64,000 bases of DNA, taken from the NCBI RefSeq assembly GCF_001650195.1, contig NZ_LXYR01000019.1, positions 1-64,000 of the forward strand, read 5' to 3'. Positions 48,501-58,129 of this stretch are shown here, piece by piece. This DNA comes from Phormidesmis priestleyi BC1401. GTDB lineage: Bacteria; Cyanobacteriota; Cyanobacteriia; Leptolyngbyales; Leptolyngbyaceae. Within the stretch, counting starts at the first letter, position 1. Each line of letters starts with the position of its first letter. The notes beneath the pieces were generated by a model. The model was given only the letters and a program-made list of their open reading frames with translations. It ran no database searches and was not told the origin of the DNA. A program made the translations under genes and the position numbers.

Positions 48501-49738
48501 AGCCGCTCGTTCAGGTCATAGGCTTCAAACATCACAATGCTTTCAAACAACGACACGCCTCGCGGAATGTCGCTCCAAGATTGCACTTGAACGAGAGGCG
48601 TATGCTCGTGAGGGCGAACGGCAACGTGCTGCGATCGCAACTCTTTCAGCCACAGCACCAGAGTTGTATCCGGGTCAACCTGAACTCGAATCGGCAATGA
48701 ATTGATCAACAGCCCAATCATTGACTCTGCACCCGCAACCGTGGATTTTCGGCACGCTCTTGTTGCCCCGAACACCACATCGGTTTCGCCACTATAGCGA
48801 CTCAACAGCAGCCCCCAAGCGCCCTGCACGATCGTGTTCAGCGTCACGTCAAACTCTTTGACAAGCGACTTAAGAGCGATCGTCAACTCGCCGGATAACC
48901 GAATCGCAGCTTCGTTGTGTCCGACTTCGGTTTGCACCTGGCTAGACGCTTGGGAAGAGAGCAGAGGAGTTGGGGTGGTAAACCCTTTGAGCAAGTGTTG
49001 CCAGAAACTTTTAGAGGCTAAAAAATCCTGCTGTCGAACCCACTCAATATAGTCGCGATAAGGGCGAGGACTTTCTAGCGATAACTCATCTCCTGTGCAA
49101 AATGCTGCATAAACCGCAAACACTTCTTGCAGCACGATCGGAAACGATCGCCCGTCTAACAGGATGTGATGAAACGTCCAGACAAACTGATAGTCAGCGT
49201 CGCCCACCCGAAATAGAGCAAACCGCATCAGAGGCTCACAGGTGAGTGACTGAGTGAGGTCAAGCCCCCGCTGTCGATCGCGCTTCAAGTAAGCAGTCAG
49301 ACGATCGGCTTGCTGTTGGGGTGAATCGCTCCGCCAATCTTGCTGCTCTAGCGGGAGTCTGACCCACTCATGTACGACCTGGATCGGCTCGTTGGGGCTG
49401 TCCCATAAAAAGCTAGTTCTGAGGATGGGATGGCGTTGGATGACGAAATTCAAGGCTTTGAGAAAGGTTTGCGCCCCGATCGCTTCGGGCAGACGGCACA
49501 CCATTTGCTCAATGTCGATGCCCGATCGAGGCTGATATAAACTGTGAAACAGCATCCCCTGCTGCATTGGAGATAGGGAGTAAGTTTCTTCGATCTCCCA
49601 TGATGCAGGCGCAGCTTGCTCAACCTGTATGCTTTCGATCGGTTGTTTTTTAGTTGTTGGGTGAGTCAGCGATTGATGAGGAAGCTCGGCTGATTGATTG
49701 GATAAAACTTTTTGACTAATTCGCGTAGGTAGTAGCAT
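45557..49738 (-). CDS. Single-module non-ribosomal peptide synthetase (C-A-T-TE)
   Basis: 1393 residues. The condensation domain (about 50-490) has the active-site HHILLDG at 190-196. The adenylation domain (about 515-1020) has TSGSTGTPKG near 691, GGATEATVW near 834 and NGKVDRRALP. The carrier domain has LGGHSI near 1081 (phosphopantetheine serine). A type I thioesterase follows, with GVSFGG near 1213 and the histidine in GNHMGML. By eye the specificity residues read D-L-Y-D-F-S-L-V-W-K, nearest in pattern to cysteine-type codes (DLYNLSLIWK) but with D for N. All domains look active. It could join an amino acid to an acyl or aminoacyl partner brought in trans, then release it. No NRPS, MbtH or tailoring gene is adjacent. 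Confidence 0.93.
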   Translation of the reverse strand: MLLPTRISQKVLSNQSAELPHQSLTHPTTKKQPIESIQVEQAAPASWEIEETYSLSPMQQGMLFHSLYQPRSGIDIEQMVCRLPEAIGAQTFLKALNFVIQRHPILRTSFLWDSPNEPIQVVHEWVRLPLEQQDWRSDSPQQQADRLTAYLKRDRQRGLDLTQSLTCEPLMRFALFRVGDADYQFVWTFHHILLDGRSFPIVLQEVFAVYAAFCTGDELSLESPRPYRDYIEWVRQQDFLASKSFWQHLLKGFTTPTPLLSSQASSQVQTEVGHNEAAIRLSGELTIALKSLVKEFDVTLNTIVQGAWGLLLSRYSGETDVVFGATRACRKSTVAGAESMIGLLINSLPIRVQVDPDTTLVLWLKELRSQHVAVRPHEHTPLVQVQSWSDIPRGVSLFESIVMFEAYDLNERLQQQGGSWQNREIRLLEQPSFPLVLIACLGSELSLKISYDRTRFDHAAITRMLGHLQTMLEGMVANPSQRLAALPLLTVSERHQLLSDWNDTAADYAQDTCLHELFEVNAKQNPDAIAIVYGTHSLTYGELNQQANQLAHHLKRLGVGAGTFVGVYMNRGLEMIPALLGILKAGGAYIPLEPTFPNARVQWILESLSVRCVISQPIHRSTFGELQPQLPNLEHLICLDIMAITEPTKPAALSTPLHVWQPSDLGQLPTDNLPRQNSPDDTAYIIFTSGSTGTPKGVVVRHKPVINLIEWVNRTFHVNACDRVLFITSLCFDLSVYDVFGLLAAGGSIRVVSSEDVRDPQAMLTILQTEPITFWDSAPPALQQLAPFFSTIKAQKSALRLVFMSGDWVPVTLPDALKETFPGVEVVSLGGATEATVWSNFYRIGDVASHWASIPYGKPIQNAQYYVLDAEFNPCPIGVTGELYIGGDCLALGYTDPVKTAERFIANPLNLSSRLYRTGDLARFFPDGNIEFLGRIDHQVKIRGFRIELGEIEVVLSQHPAIADSVVMAREDQPGDKRLVAYVVIDSAETPTSHDLRNFLRGMLPDYMVPSAIVVLDVIPLTQNGKVDRRALPAPEANRTDATSTFVAPQNSVQRQLAEIWQQTLGVPEIGITDNFFELGGHSILAVNLVTQIEKTLGQRLAIAAIFQAPTIQQQAMLLQQPEKAISGSAIAPIQPNGSKRPLFAIHVLGRGLDFYRPLSKHLGSDQPLYGLAVLSDQPDAPLNDVKALAAHYIQQMQMVQPQGPYHLTGVSFGGTIAFEMAQQLQAQGQDVALLSMLDTFAPSVMVKKLLLRSRFIAYSQQLLQMNLTQMLEKVKEEWLEQTLRCSVTKGVYQWVYRTLDRPFPQLLEDILYAQKNLSASSVYTPQVYSGRIVFFHAKDQNFSIGVDGDPRSGWRAVATGGVEIHEIPGNHMGMLQEPNVRLLAEKLKLHLD

Positions 49739-50545
49739 CGATAACTCCTGATAAACAGCATATAAATAGCGCTAGAGATGTTCTTAAAGTGGAAGACAGC
49801 AACCACAGACCGTTTGGGGTTAGCTAATCTAGGTTGAACTTCAAAGACTCAGTGAAATTTACTAGGCTGGTTAGTGCTAATTATTAGCAATTTGGAATTA
49901 GAAGCAAGTCGATGCCTCCTGCATTTCATTCAATCTTTAAATGCACCGATGGAAAATAGTGATTAGCTTTACTTGACTTTGGACAGAGATTATGTTGCTC
50001 TTAATCATCAGGCTATCTCTGCGATCGCTTCTCGGCGGTTGCAGAGTTTTCAGCCAAAGCGCGGTCTGCTGTGAAGAGCTACGTGAACTATCTGTAAATT
50101 TACTGGTTTAGCCTTGCGATCGTTGCTCAGAATCGAGTAGAACTGGGGTAGCTACTGAACGTTAAGCATAGGGATAGAGAATAGGCACCTGTGACTTCAG
50201 CGCGCTGTCAGCCGGGAGCAAAATGAATTTTTTTAGCCTAGTAAGGGTTTGAAGGAAACGTTTCTCGATCGGGTCACTTCTAATCGCTAACTATTGACCT
50301 AACCCCTTTTCAGAAGAGGATTAGGTCTTTTTTTATTTAGATATTCTTTGCCCAATCAATCCCTTACTTTTGGCTGAGGAGGCGATCGAGTCATCAGGCT
50401 AGGGTTAGTCTAAATGTCCGCGAAATACCGTGGTTTGATGACGTATTGTCAAACCAAACCACTTGTTGAGTTACTCCCATATCAACTTCCGCTGGATGAA
50501 TCGAAATTTGGTGCATTCCGCAGCACACCATTTCAGGAATTATTT
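49739..50545. other. Long intergenic region upstream of the NRPS
   Basis: About 800 bases. It includes the NRPS promoter (minus strand), a plus-strand terminator at 50296-50334 with no recognised gene before it, and GC-richer patches near 50030-50230. No riboswitch or RNA family was recognised. A frame from 50414 runs into the next gene but the real start is at 50546. Confidence 0.45.
50296..50334 (+). terminator. Orphan rho-independent terminator
   Basis: GACCTAA/TTAGGTC stem with an inner GC-rich part, followed by seven T. It is on the plus strand with no coding sequence before it, so it may end a small RNA. Confidence 0.6.
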
Positions 50546-51124
50546 ATGAACACAAAAAACAGTCGTAATTCAGTCAAGCTTCTGGCTGGCATTGTTGGAG
50601 TCTTAGGCATCAGCACCTTATTAGGTCTACCTTCACTTGCTTTGATTCGTTCTCAATCATCCCAGACTACTCAAAATCAGCCCCTTTTGTCTCAATCGAC
50701 AGGAGGCAGCACAGGCGGAGCGCCTAGTAGTGGCATAGGCTCAAGCGGTTCGACAACTCCGGGGGGAACGATAAACGGCGATGGGTTATCCAGCCCAAGC
50801 ACGGGGACGGGCACTTTTAGCCCAGGCACAGGCGCAGGCGGTTCGACCGGAGGAACTGGAACAATCGATACGACCACTCCGAGTACGGGGACGGGCACTT
50901 TTAGCCCAGGCACAGGCGCAGGCGGTTCGACCGGAGGAACTGGAACAATCGATACGACTACTCCAGGGGCGGGCACTTTGACTCCGAGTACAGGAACGGT
51001 CGATTCGACTGGAGGAACCGGAATAGACACCACCACTCCGGGCATAGGGACAACCAACACGACAACGCCAAGCACAGGGGGAACGACCAATAGAACGACA
51101 GGCGGCGTGAGAGCGCTTTGGTAG
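50546..51124 (+). CDS. Exported glycine/serine/threonine-rich repetitive protein
   Basis: 192 residues from ATG 50546 with AGGAA before it. Signal peptide (LLAGIVGVLGISTLLGLPSLA), then low-complexity Gly/Ser/Thr sequence without a fold. An 84-base tandem repeat encodes 28 residues (TGTFSPGTGAGGSTGGTGTI and on) twice, and the third unit is degenerate. Likely an extracellular or cell-wall-linked flexible protein or adhesin-like spacer. The L,D-transpeptidase gene follows by about 110 bases on the same strand. Confidence 0.72.
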   Translation: MNTKNSRNSVKLLAGIVGVLGISTLLGLPSLALIRSQSSQTTQNQPLLSQSTGGSTGGAPSSGIGSSGSTTPGGTINGDGLSSPSTGTGTFSPGTGAGGSTGGTGTIDTTTPSTGTGTFSPGTGAGGSTGGTGTIDTTTPGAGTLTPSTGTVDSTGGTGIDTTTPGIGTTNTTTPSTGGTTNRTTGGVRALW

Positions 51125-51235
51125 ACTCGTTAAATTTATCAATAGAAACGTAAGCTAACTGGCGCATTCCACATAAATGAAGTGCGCCACAGTGCTATGA
51201 GGCAATAGACGCTGAACGAATCAGCAAATCGCAAA

Positions 51236-51820
51236 ATGAGAAAATATTTATCAAAGCGATCGTATCTATTTTTTGTCGTAGCAGGTTCAGTTCTGGCACT
51301 GACAGCTCCACTGATTTTTAAACCTAAACCTTCTCTCGATCGGGTGGCTGAAGTTTCAAAACCTCTGCCGTCTATTTCATTCAGTCCAACGACTCCCCCA
51401 ACTCCTGCGCCTCAAATTGTTCCTGACTCTACGCCGCGTTTAGTAATCAGTCTCAGCAGTCGTCGCGTGGCGCTTTATTCGGGCAACACTCGGCTCAAGA
51501 GTTATCCGATCGCCGTTGGTCGTGAAGGCTGGGAAACGCCAACGGGCGAATTTAAAGTGATGGATATGCAGCAAAATCCTACCTGGATTAACCCATTCAC
51601 GGGCAAGACGATCGCGAGTGGCGATCCCAAAAATCCGTTGGGTTCTTATTGGATCGGGTTTTGGACGGATGGCAATAACTGGATCGGCTTTCACGGCACA
51701 CCAGAGGCTGGCTCTGTGGGTCAAGCGGCATCACACGGCTGCATTCGGATGTACAACCGCGATGTTGAAGCGCTCTTTCAAGAGGTGAGCCTTGGCACTG
51801 TGGTGCGCGTTGTGCCCTGA
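51236..51820 (+). CDS. L,D-transpeptidase (YkuD domain)
   Basis: 194 residues. N-terminal membrane anchor (LFFVVAGSVLALTAPLIF), a Pro-rich linker, then a YkuD domain (about 75-194) with the catalytic block SHGCIRMYNRD (His and Cys present). It forms 3-3 crosslinks in peptidoglycan or attaches proteins to it in the periplasm. The size is at the small end of the family but the domain looks complete. It may be linked to the neighbouring glycine-rich protein (inference). Confidence 0.92.
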   Translation: MRKYLSKRSYLFFVVAGSVLALTAPLIFKPKPSLDRVAEVSKPLPSISFSPTTPPTPAPQIVPDSTPRLVISLSSRRVALYSGNTRLKSYPIAVGREGWETPTGEFKVMDMQQNPTWINPFTGKTIASGDPKNPLGSYWIGFWTDGNNWIGFHGTPEAGSVGQAASHGCIRMYNRDVEALFQEVSLGTVVRVVP

Positions 51821-51994
51821 CTTCATGAAGTTATTAGAATTTACCAAAAGAGAATAATCAAGCTGTAACCTATGCAAGGGCACGATCGGCTGCTAAAAAA
51901 CAGATCGACTTGAGGTGGTAAACTGCCGTCTCTGACGTTGATCTGAGCGATTAGCACGGTCGTTCTGATCGCAATCTTGAACAAGGAAACAGGC

Positions 51995-53122
51995 ATGGTT
52001 TTACCCGGAAGTTATCACGCTAGCTTGACCGCAGGAATGGCAGCTCTGCAAGTCTTCTATAATCTCTCAACCGGATTGTGGAACTCGACAAACTGGTGGA
52101 ATTCAGCAAACGCACTAGAAACTACGATCGACTATTCTGCACTCACTGATGCCAGAACTTATCGAGGCAACATTTTCAACACGTTTGAAAAACATAAAAA
52201 CACTCGATTTCTAAATGAATGGTTTTATGACGATCAGGGATGGTGGGCACTCACCTGGATCAAAGCGTATGATTTGACGGGTGAAACTCGCTATTTGGAC
52301 ATGGCAAAGACGATTTTTGATGACATGAAGGGCGGCTGGGACTCAACTTGCGGCGGTGGTGTTTGGTGGCATAAAAAACGGCAATATAAGAACGCAATCA
52401 CCAACGAGTTGTTTTTGACTATTGCAGCGCGATTGCATTTAAGAACGCCTGGAGATAAAGGGGCAGGAAGTTATTTAGACTGGGCGCAACGAGAATGGAA
52501 ATGGTTTAAACAAACCAAAATGATTAACCAAAGAAATCTTGTGAATGATGGGCTGAATGATAGTTGCAAAAACAACGGGCAAACAACTTGGACCTATAAT
52601 CAAGGAGTTATTTTAGGAGGATTAGTCGATCTTTATAAAAGCACGAAAGATAAAGAGTTGCTGACTCAGGCACACGCGATCGCTCAGGCTGCGATCACTC
52701 ATCTTGCCCCCAATGGAATCTTAAAAGAGCCATGTGACCCCGTGAGTTGTGGCGACGATGCCCCGCAGTTTAAGGGCATCTTTATGAAGAACTTGGCTTA
52801 CCTGCACAAAACATCTCCTAACCCGAAATACAAGAAATTCATCACTGAAAACGCCCGTTCGATCGTGTGGCAAAGTCGAAATCATCTCAACCAATTTGGG
52901 TTTAGCTGGGCAGAGGAGTTTGATATTGCAGATGCGGCGCGGCAAAGTGCGGCGCTAGACACGTTAAATGCTGCATTCTCGTTAAGCAATCAGCGTCGGG
53001 CTGAAGGTGATCAGCATCAGGAAGCGATGACTGGCTCGATCAAGGACGATCTAATGGCGGATAGAGATAAGCAAAATGCTTTCAAGGACAGAAGAAAGAT
53101 TCAGCAAAAGCCCCCTTTTTGA
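51995..53122 (+). CDS. Glycoside hydrolase family 76-type protein
   Basis: 375 residues from ATG 51995 (MVLPGSYH) with AAGGAA before it. Alpha/alpha-barrel sequence with the GH76 block WFYDDQGWWALTWIKAYDLT (paired catalytic aspartates) and the WTYNQGVILGGL block. GH76 covers alpha-1,6-mannanases; relatives in fungi are wall enzymes. No signal peptide is visible, unusual for secreted family members. The last 45 residues are charged and probably disordered. It uses many AAA/AAC codons, slightly unlike its neighbours. It may be transferred; this is inference. Confidence 0.82.
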   Translation: MVLPGSYHASLTAGMAALQVFYNLSTGLWNSTNWWNSANALETTIDYSALTDARTYRGNIFNTFEKHKNTRFLNEWFYDDQGWWALTWIKAYDLTGETRYLDMAKTIFDDMKGGWDSTCGGGVWWHKKRQYKNAITNELFLTIAARLHLRTPGDKGAGSYLDWAQREWKWFKQTKMINQRNLVNDGLNDSCKNNGQTTWTYNQGVILGGLVDLYKSTKDKELLTQAHAIAQAAITHLAPNGILKEPCDPVSCGDDAPQFKGIFMKNLAYLHKTSPNPKYKKFITENARSIVWQSRNHLNQFGFSWAEEFDIADAARQSAALDTLNAAFSLSNQRRAEGDQHQEAMTGSIKDDLMADRDKQNAFKDRRKIQQKPPF

Positions 53123-53193
53123 GAGGGATTTAAGGAGATCTCGATCGCTGTGATCAAATGAAATCGAGAGCACAGATAGACCCTTAAACTAAA

Positions 53194-53222
53194 AGATCCC
53201 CGGTTTTTAAACCCGGGGATCT
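53194..53222 (-). terminator. Terminator-like hairpin between convergent genes
   Basis: AGATCCCCGG...CCGGGGATCT with a short AT loop. On the minus strand it is followed by TTTTAG; a few T only. It lies 15 bases after the 53237-53560 gene and 72 bases after the GH76 gene. Confidence 0.6.
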
Positions 53223-53236
53223 GAACAGGCAGTCAT

Positions 53237-53560
53237 CTAAGCAGATTTTTGAACGCGTCTAGAACTCGTTTTGCGAGTGCGAGGAGACGATAGTTTTTGA
53301 GCCGTCGCTAAATAGTGCTTTAGCGTCGAAGCTCGAATCTCAATGCCGTTGTCATTCAGAATCTTTGTCAACTCATCATAGCTATATCCCTTAGCGAGAG
53401 ATGCTTTTAGAGGCTCTCGAAGTTCGGCGATCGCTTCCCGTAGCGACACATTTTCTTGAGGCTTTTCGGGCAAATCTGCAAACAGTGATTCAATCTGATC
53501 AATTGCAGTTGCCTCAACTTTATTTGCGGCAATCGATTTTTTAGTTTTTGCGACCGTCAT
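53237..53560 (-). CDS. Small putative DNA-binding protein
   Basis: 107 residues. Lys/Ala/Glu-rich N-terminus, then a helix-turn-helix-like segment (KGYSYDELTKILNDNGIEIR, then ASTLKHYL) similar to small regulators on cyanobacterial plasmids and mobile DNA, and a very basic tail (SSPRTRKTSSRRVQK). Probably binds DNA. A perfect palindrome lies 15 bases upstream of the start, which suggests autoregulation. No partner gene adjoins it. Specific function unknown. Confidence 0.65.
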   Translation of the reverse strand: MTVAKTKKSIAANKVEATAIDQIESLFADLPEKPQENVSLREAIAELREPLKASLAKGYSYDELTKILNDNGIEIRASTLKHYLATAQKLSSPRTRKTSSRRVQKSA

Positions 53561-53575
53561 TTTTCAATATCCATC

Positions 53576-53585
53576 GTGATATCAC
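53576..53585. promoter_or_regulatory. Candidate operator, perfect 10-bp palindrome
   Basis: GTGATATCAC just upstream of the putative DNA-binding gene. Short enough to occur by chance, but its place suits an autoregulatory site. Confidence 0.3.
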
Positions 53586-53710
53586 AGTCTTATTCTAGTA
53601 TCTAAAGCCTATCTCGACACGATTAAACAACGTGTATTTTGCTCATTAACTTCGATGATCCTATCTTTGATAGCGTTGATGTTCGTTTTACTATCATTGG
53701 CTCCTATTGA

Positions 53711-55864
53711 TCATTTGTGAGATGCCGGAACCGCCAAATCTCCCAACTTTGGACTCCACCAACCTTTTGCAGTTTGAAAGTAAACCACATCTTGATGTCG
53801 GCGATCGTCCCGCGCTTTCGGGTTTGAGCAGCGCAGTAGCCGTTTATCTTGTCCCTCTTTTTGATAGGCATACTGCTCTAAACGCTGCTGGCAAACCGGA
53901 CATAGATGATCAGTTGTCTGAGGCTTGGTAGCTGTGTTTGAGGATTTGGGCTGAGGTGCTTCCCATCGCTTCGATCGATCTGACCAAAACAGCACCACGT
54001 TCTCGCAGCCCTCGACACATTTGAGAAAATACTTCTTTTTAACCTTGGGGCTAGGAATTTTAGCCAGTGGTTTTTCGCACTGGGGGCAGCGGGTGCGCGA
54101 GGTCTGGAGGTGCGTTTGAGGTCGCGGAGCCGGGTTGGTGGTCAGATGTTGAGGAATAACTCTCTGAGCCTGAAGCAGCGCAGGTTCAAAATAGGTTTCG
54201 TTCCAGTGAGTGAGATAGCGCTGCCAGTCTTGTTTGCCCTCAGCAATGTCATCGAGCGATCGTTCCATTTGCGCTGTAAATTCGGATTGCAATAGGTCGG
54301 GCAATGCATCTGCTAAGAAGCGATCGACATCCAAACCCAATACCGTTGGCTGTAATGCTCCTTTAATTACGTCCACGTAAAGACGCTCTTTTAACGTCAG
54401 AATCGTTGGCGCGTAGGTGCTGGGGCGACCAATTCCCTGCCGCTCCATGACTTGAACTAATTTGGGTTCACTGTAGCGAGGCGGCGGCTGGGTTTGTTTT
54501 TGCTCGTGGGCAGATTGTTTTAACGTCAATGCCTGAGCCACTTTGAGAATGGGCAGTTCGACATCTGCACTCAGGTTATTCCAATATTTGCTGTAGCCCT
54601 GAAACTCGATCACCTGCCCTTTTGCCTGCCAGAAAATCGTGCCCGATTGCGTCACAATGCAGGTTTGCCTGACTCGTGCAGATTGGCACTGCGTTGCCAT
54701 CGATCGCTTCCAAATCAACACGTATAGCGCAAATGCGTCGCTCGACAAATCTAGTCTGAGTTGGGCTGAGGCGCGATTGACATCGCTCGGACGAATCGCT
54801 TCATGTGCTTCTTGAGAGCCTTTAACTTTGCGGTGATGGGTGACTTTTTTAGGCACATTTTCAGCATCGTGTCCGACGAGCCACTGCCGCGCCTGGTCGG
54901 TGAATTCCTGGCTCAGTTCGACGCTATCGGTTCGCATATAGGTGATCAGTCCCGCTTCATAGAGCGACTGTGCCACCTGCATCGTTTTCTCAGGGCTGAA
55001 CTTGAGGCGAGATCCGGCGGCTTGCTGCAACGTCGAAGTCACAAAAGGCGGTGGCGGCGTGCGGCTAATGACTTTACCATCAATGGATCGCACCCGATGC
55101 GGAAATGCCTGAGCCTGCTGCACTAAGCGATCGGCATCTGCCTGACTCAACACGCGATGAGATTCTTGAGTTGGGCGCTCAGTCGGATTAGTCGCATCAT
55201 CAGCAGGTGACTCGTCATCAGTCGTCGTCTCAGTGCCGCGATAAAATGCCCGAAACCCTTCTGCGTAGTCAACCCACACATTCCAATAAGTCTGCGGCAC
55301 GAAGGCTTCGATTTGGCGTTCACGATCGCAGAGAATATGCAATGCCGCACTCTGCACGCGCCCCATTGATTTCGCGCCAATTTGCAACTGCCAAAGTAAT
55401 GGCGACCCTTTAAAGCCGACCAATTTATCGAGCACGGTGCGGCAAAGTCCGGCGTGAACCAGATTTTGGTTAATCGGTCTCGGTTGCAAAATGGCACGTT
55501 TCACCGCAGTCGGCGTAATCTCAGAATAAACGACTCGCTGCGGCTGTTTGAGATTTAACGCTTGCTGAATGTGCCACGCGATCGTTTCTCCTTCGCGATC
55601 GTCATCCGTTGCCAGCACCACGGTTTGAACTTGCCTCACCGCCGATCGCAATTGCTGAATCGTGTCTTTGCCGCGCTCACCCCGCGGCACAAATCGACAC
55701 TGCACTCGATCGCCATTCAAGTCAAAGCCTAGGGAATCAATGCCATCACTCGCCAACTCGCGGACGTGTCCCATACTGGCTTTGACGATCCAATCCGATC
55801 CTAAAATCTGGCTGAGTTTTTTGATCTTTCCAGGGCTTTCGACGATGAAGAGTTTAGTCGGCAT
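53711..55864 (-). CDS. topA: Type IA DNA topoisomerase
   Basis: 717 residues. TOPRIM domain at the N-terminus (KLFIVESPGKIKKLSQILGS, then the ATDDDREGE acid cluster), and the active-site tyrosine in LITYMRTDSVELS near residue 307. The rest of the core has GRPSTYAPTI. At the C-terminus are one CPQCEKPLAKIPSPK zinc-finger-like unit and a CPVCQQRLEQY unit. It relaxes negative supercoils. Shorter than the usual large cyanobacterial TopA (over 800 residues), so it may be the second type IA enzyme of the genome. Monocistronic. Confidence 0.92.
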   Translation of the reverse strand: MPTKLFIVESPGKIKKLSQILGSDWIVKASMGHVRELASDGIDSLGFDLNGDRVQCRFVPRGERGKDTIQQLRSAVRQVQTVVLATDDDREGETIAWHIQQALNLKQPQRVVYSEITPTAVKRAILQPRPINQNLVHAGLCRTVLDKLVGFKGSPLLWQLQIGAKSMGRVQSAALHILCDRERQIEAFVPQTYWNVWVDYAEGFRAFYRGTETTTDDESPADDATNPTERPTQESHRVLSQADADRLVQQAQAFPHRVRSIDGKVISRTPPPPFVTSTLQQAAGSRLKFSPEKTMQVAQSLYEAGLITYMRTDSVELSQEFTDQARQWLVGHDAENVPKKVTHHRKVKGSQEAHEAIRPSDVNRASAQLRLDLSSDAFALYVLIWKRSMATQCQSARVRQTCIVTQSGTIFWQAKGQVIEFQGYSKYWNNLSADVELPILKVAQALTLKQSAHEQKQTQPPPRYSEPKLVQVMERQGIGRPSTYAPTILTLKERLYVDVIKGALQPTVLGLDVDRFLADALPDLLQSEFTAQMERSLDDIAEGKQDWQRYLTHWNETYFEPALLQAQRVIPQHLTTNPAPRPQTHLQTSRTRCPQCEKPLAKIPSPKVKKKYFLKCVEGCENVVLFWSDRSKRWEAPQPKSSNTATKPQTTDHLCPVCQQRLEQYAYQKEGQDKRLLRCSNPKARDDRRHQDVVYFQTAKGWWSPKLGDLAVPASHK

Positions 55865-55937
55865 TTTAAAAAGAATGGATGGCAGAAACGCTGAGTAGAA
55901 CGTTCATACCATCCATTGTAAGGATTAACGGTTAAAT

Positions 55938-57590
<1,653 letters not shown>

Positions 57591-57682
57591 TTAAGCGGGC
57601 TTTTCTTTGATAGCTTACTTCGTTTAGCTACAGGTTTCAGAGGTCAGAACCGAGTCTTCATCTGAAACCTGAACCCTAAAAT

Positions 57683-57964
57683 CTATTTGTCAGGAGCGAC
57701 CCGATCTTTGAAGGATTTGCCCGCAGAGAAGGCAGGAACGCGAGTTGCTGGGATTTGCATCGTCTCACCCGTTTTAGGGTTACGACCTTCGCGAGCTTGA
57801 CGATCTCTGACTTCAAACGAGCCAAAGCCCACCAGAGTGACTTTATCGCCACTGGCAACCGCTTCTAAAATCGAGTCGATCGTCGCCGTCAAAATAGCAT
57901 CGGCTTCTTTCTTAGTGACGGAGGCTTTAGCCGCGATCGCGTCAACGAGTTCACCTTTGTTCAT
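57683..57964 (-). CDS. hupB: HU-family nucleoid protein
   Basis: 93 residues. HU/IHF fold: start MNKGELVDAIAAKASVTKKE, the strand VGFGSFEVRDRQAREGRNPK, and the DNA-binding arm end PATRVPAFSAGKSFKDRV. Bends and packs DNA. Full length. Monocistronic on the minus strand. Confidence 0.97.
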   Translation of the reverse strand: MNKGELVDAIAAKASVTKKEADAILTATIDSILEAVASGDKVTLVGFGSFEVRDRQAREGRNPKTGETMQIPATRVPAFSAGKSFKDRVAPDK

Positions 57965-58129
57965 AGAAATTTCCTCTCAAGACAACCGCCGCCATTGTAG
58001 TGCAGGGTTTCAGACGGGGCAAGTGTACTAAACTAAAAGTTGCGATTTCTGATCGTCTTCAAACCCAAGAATGTAACGGGTAGCACTCAGAATCGATATC
58101 ATTGTTCTGTATCGTTGAGTCACTGTGCT

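Noticed and set aside
50692-51090. 132-codon minus-strand frame opposite the glycine-rich gene
   Set aside because: It reflects the repetitive codons of the plus-strand gene; the plus strand has a signal peptide and ribosome site.
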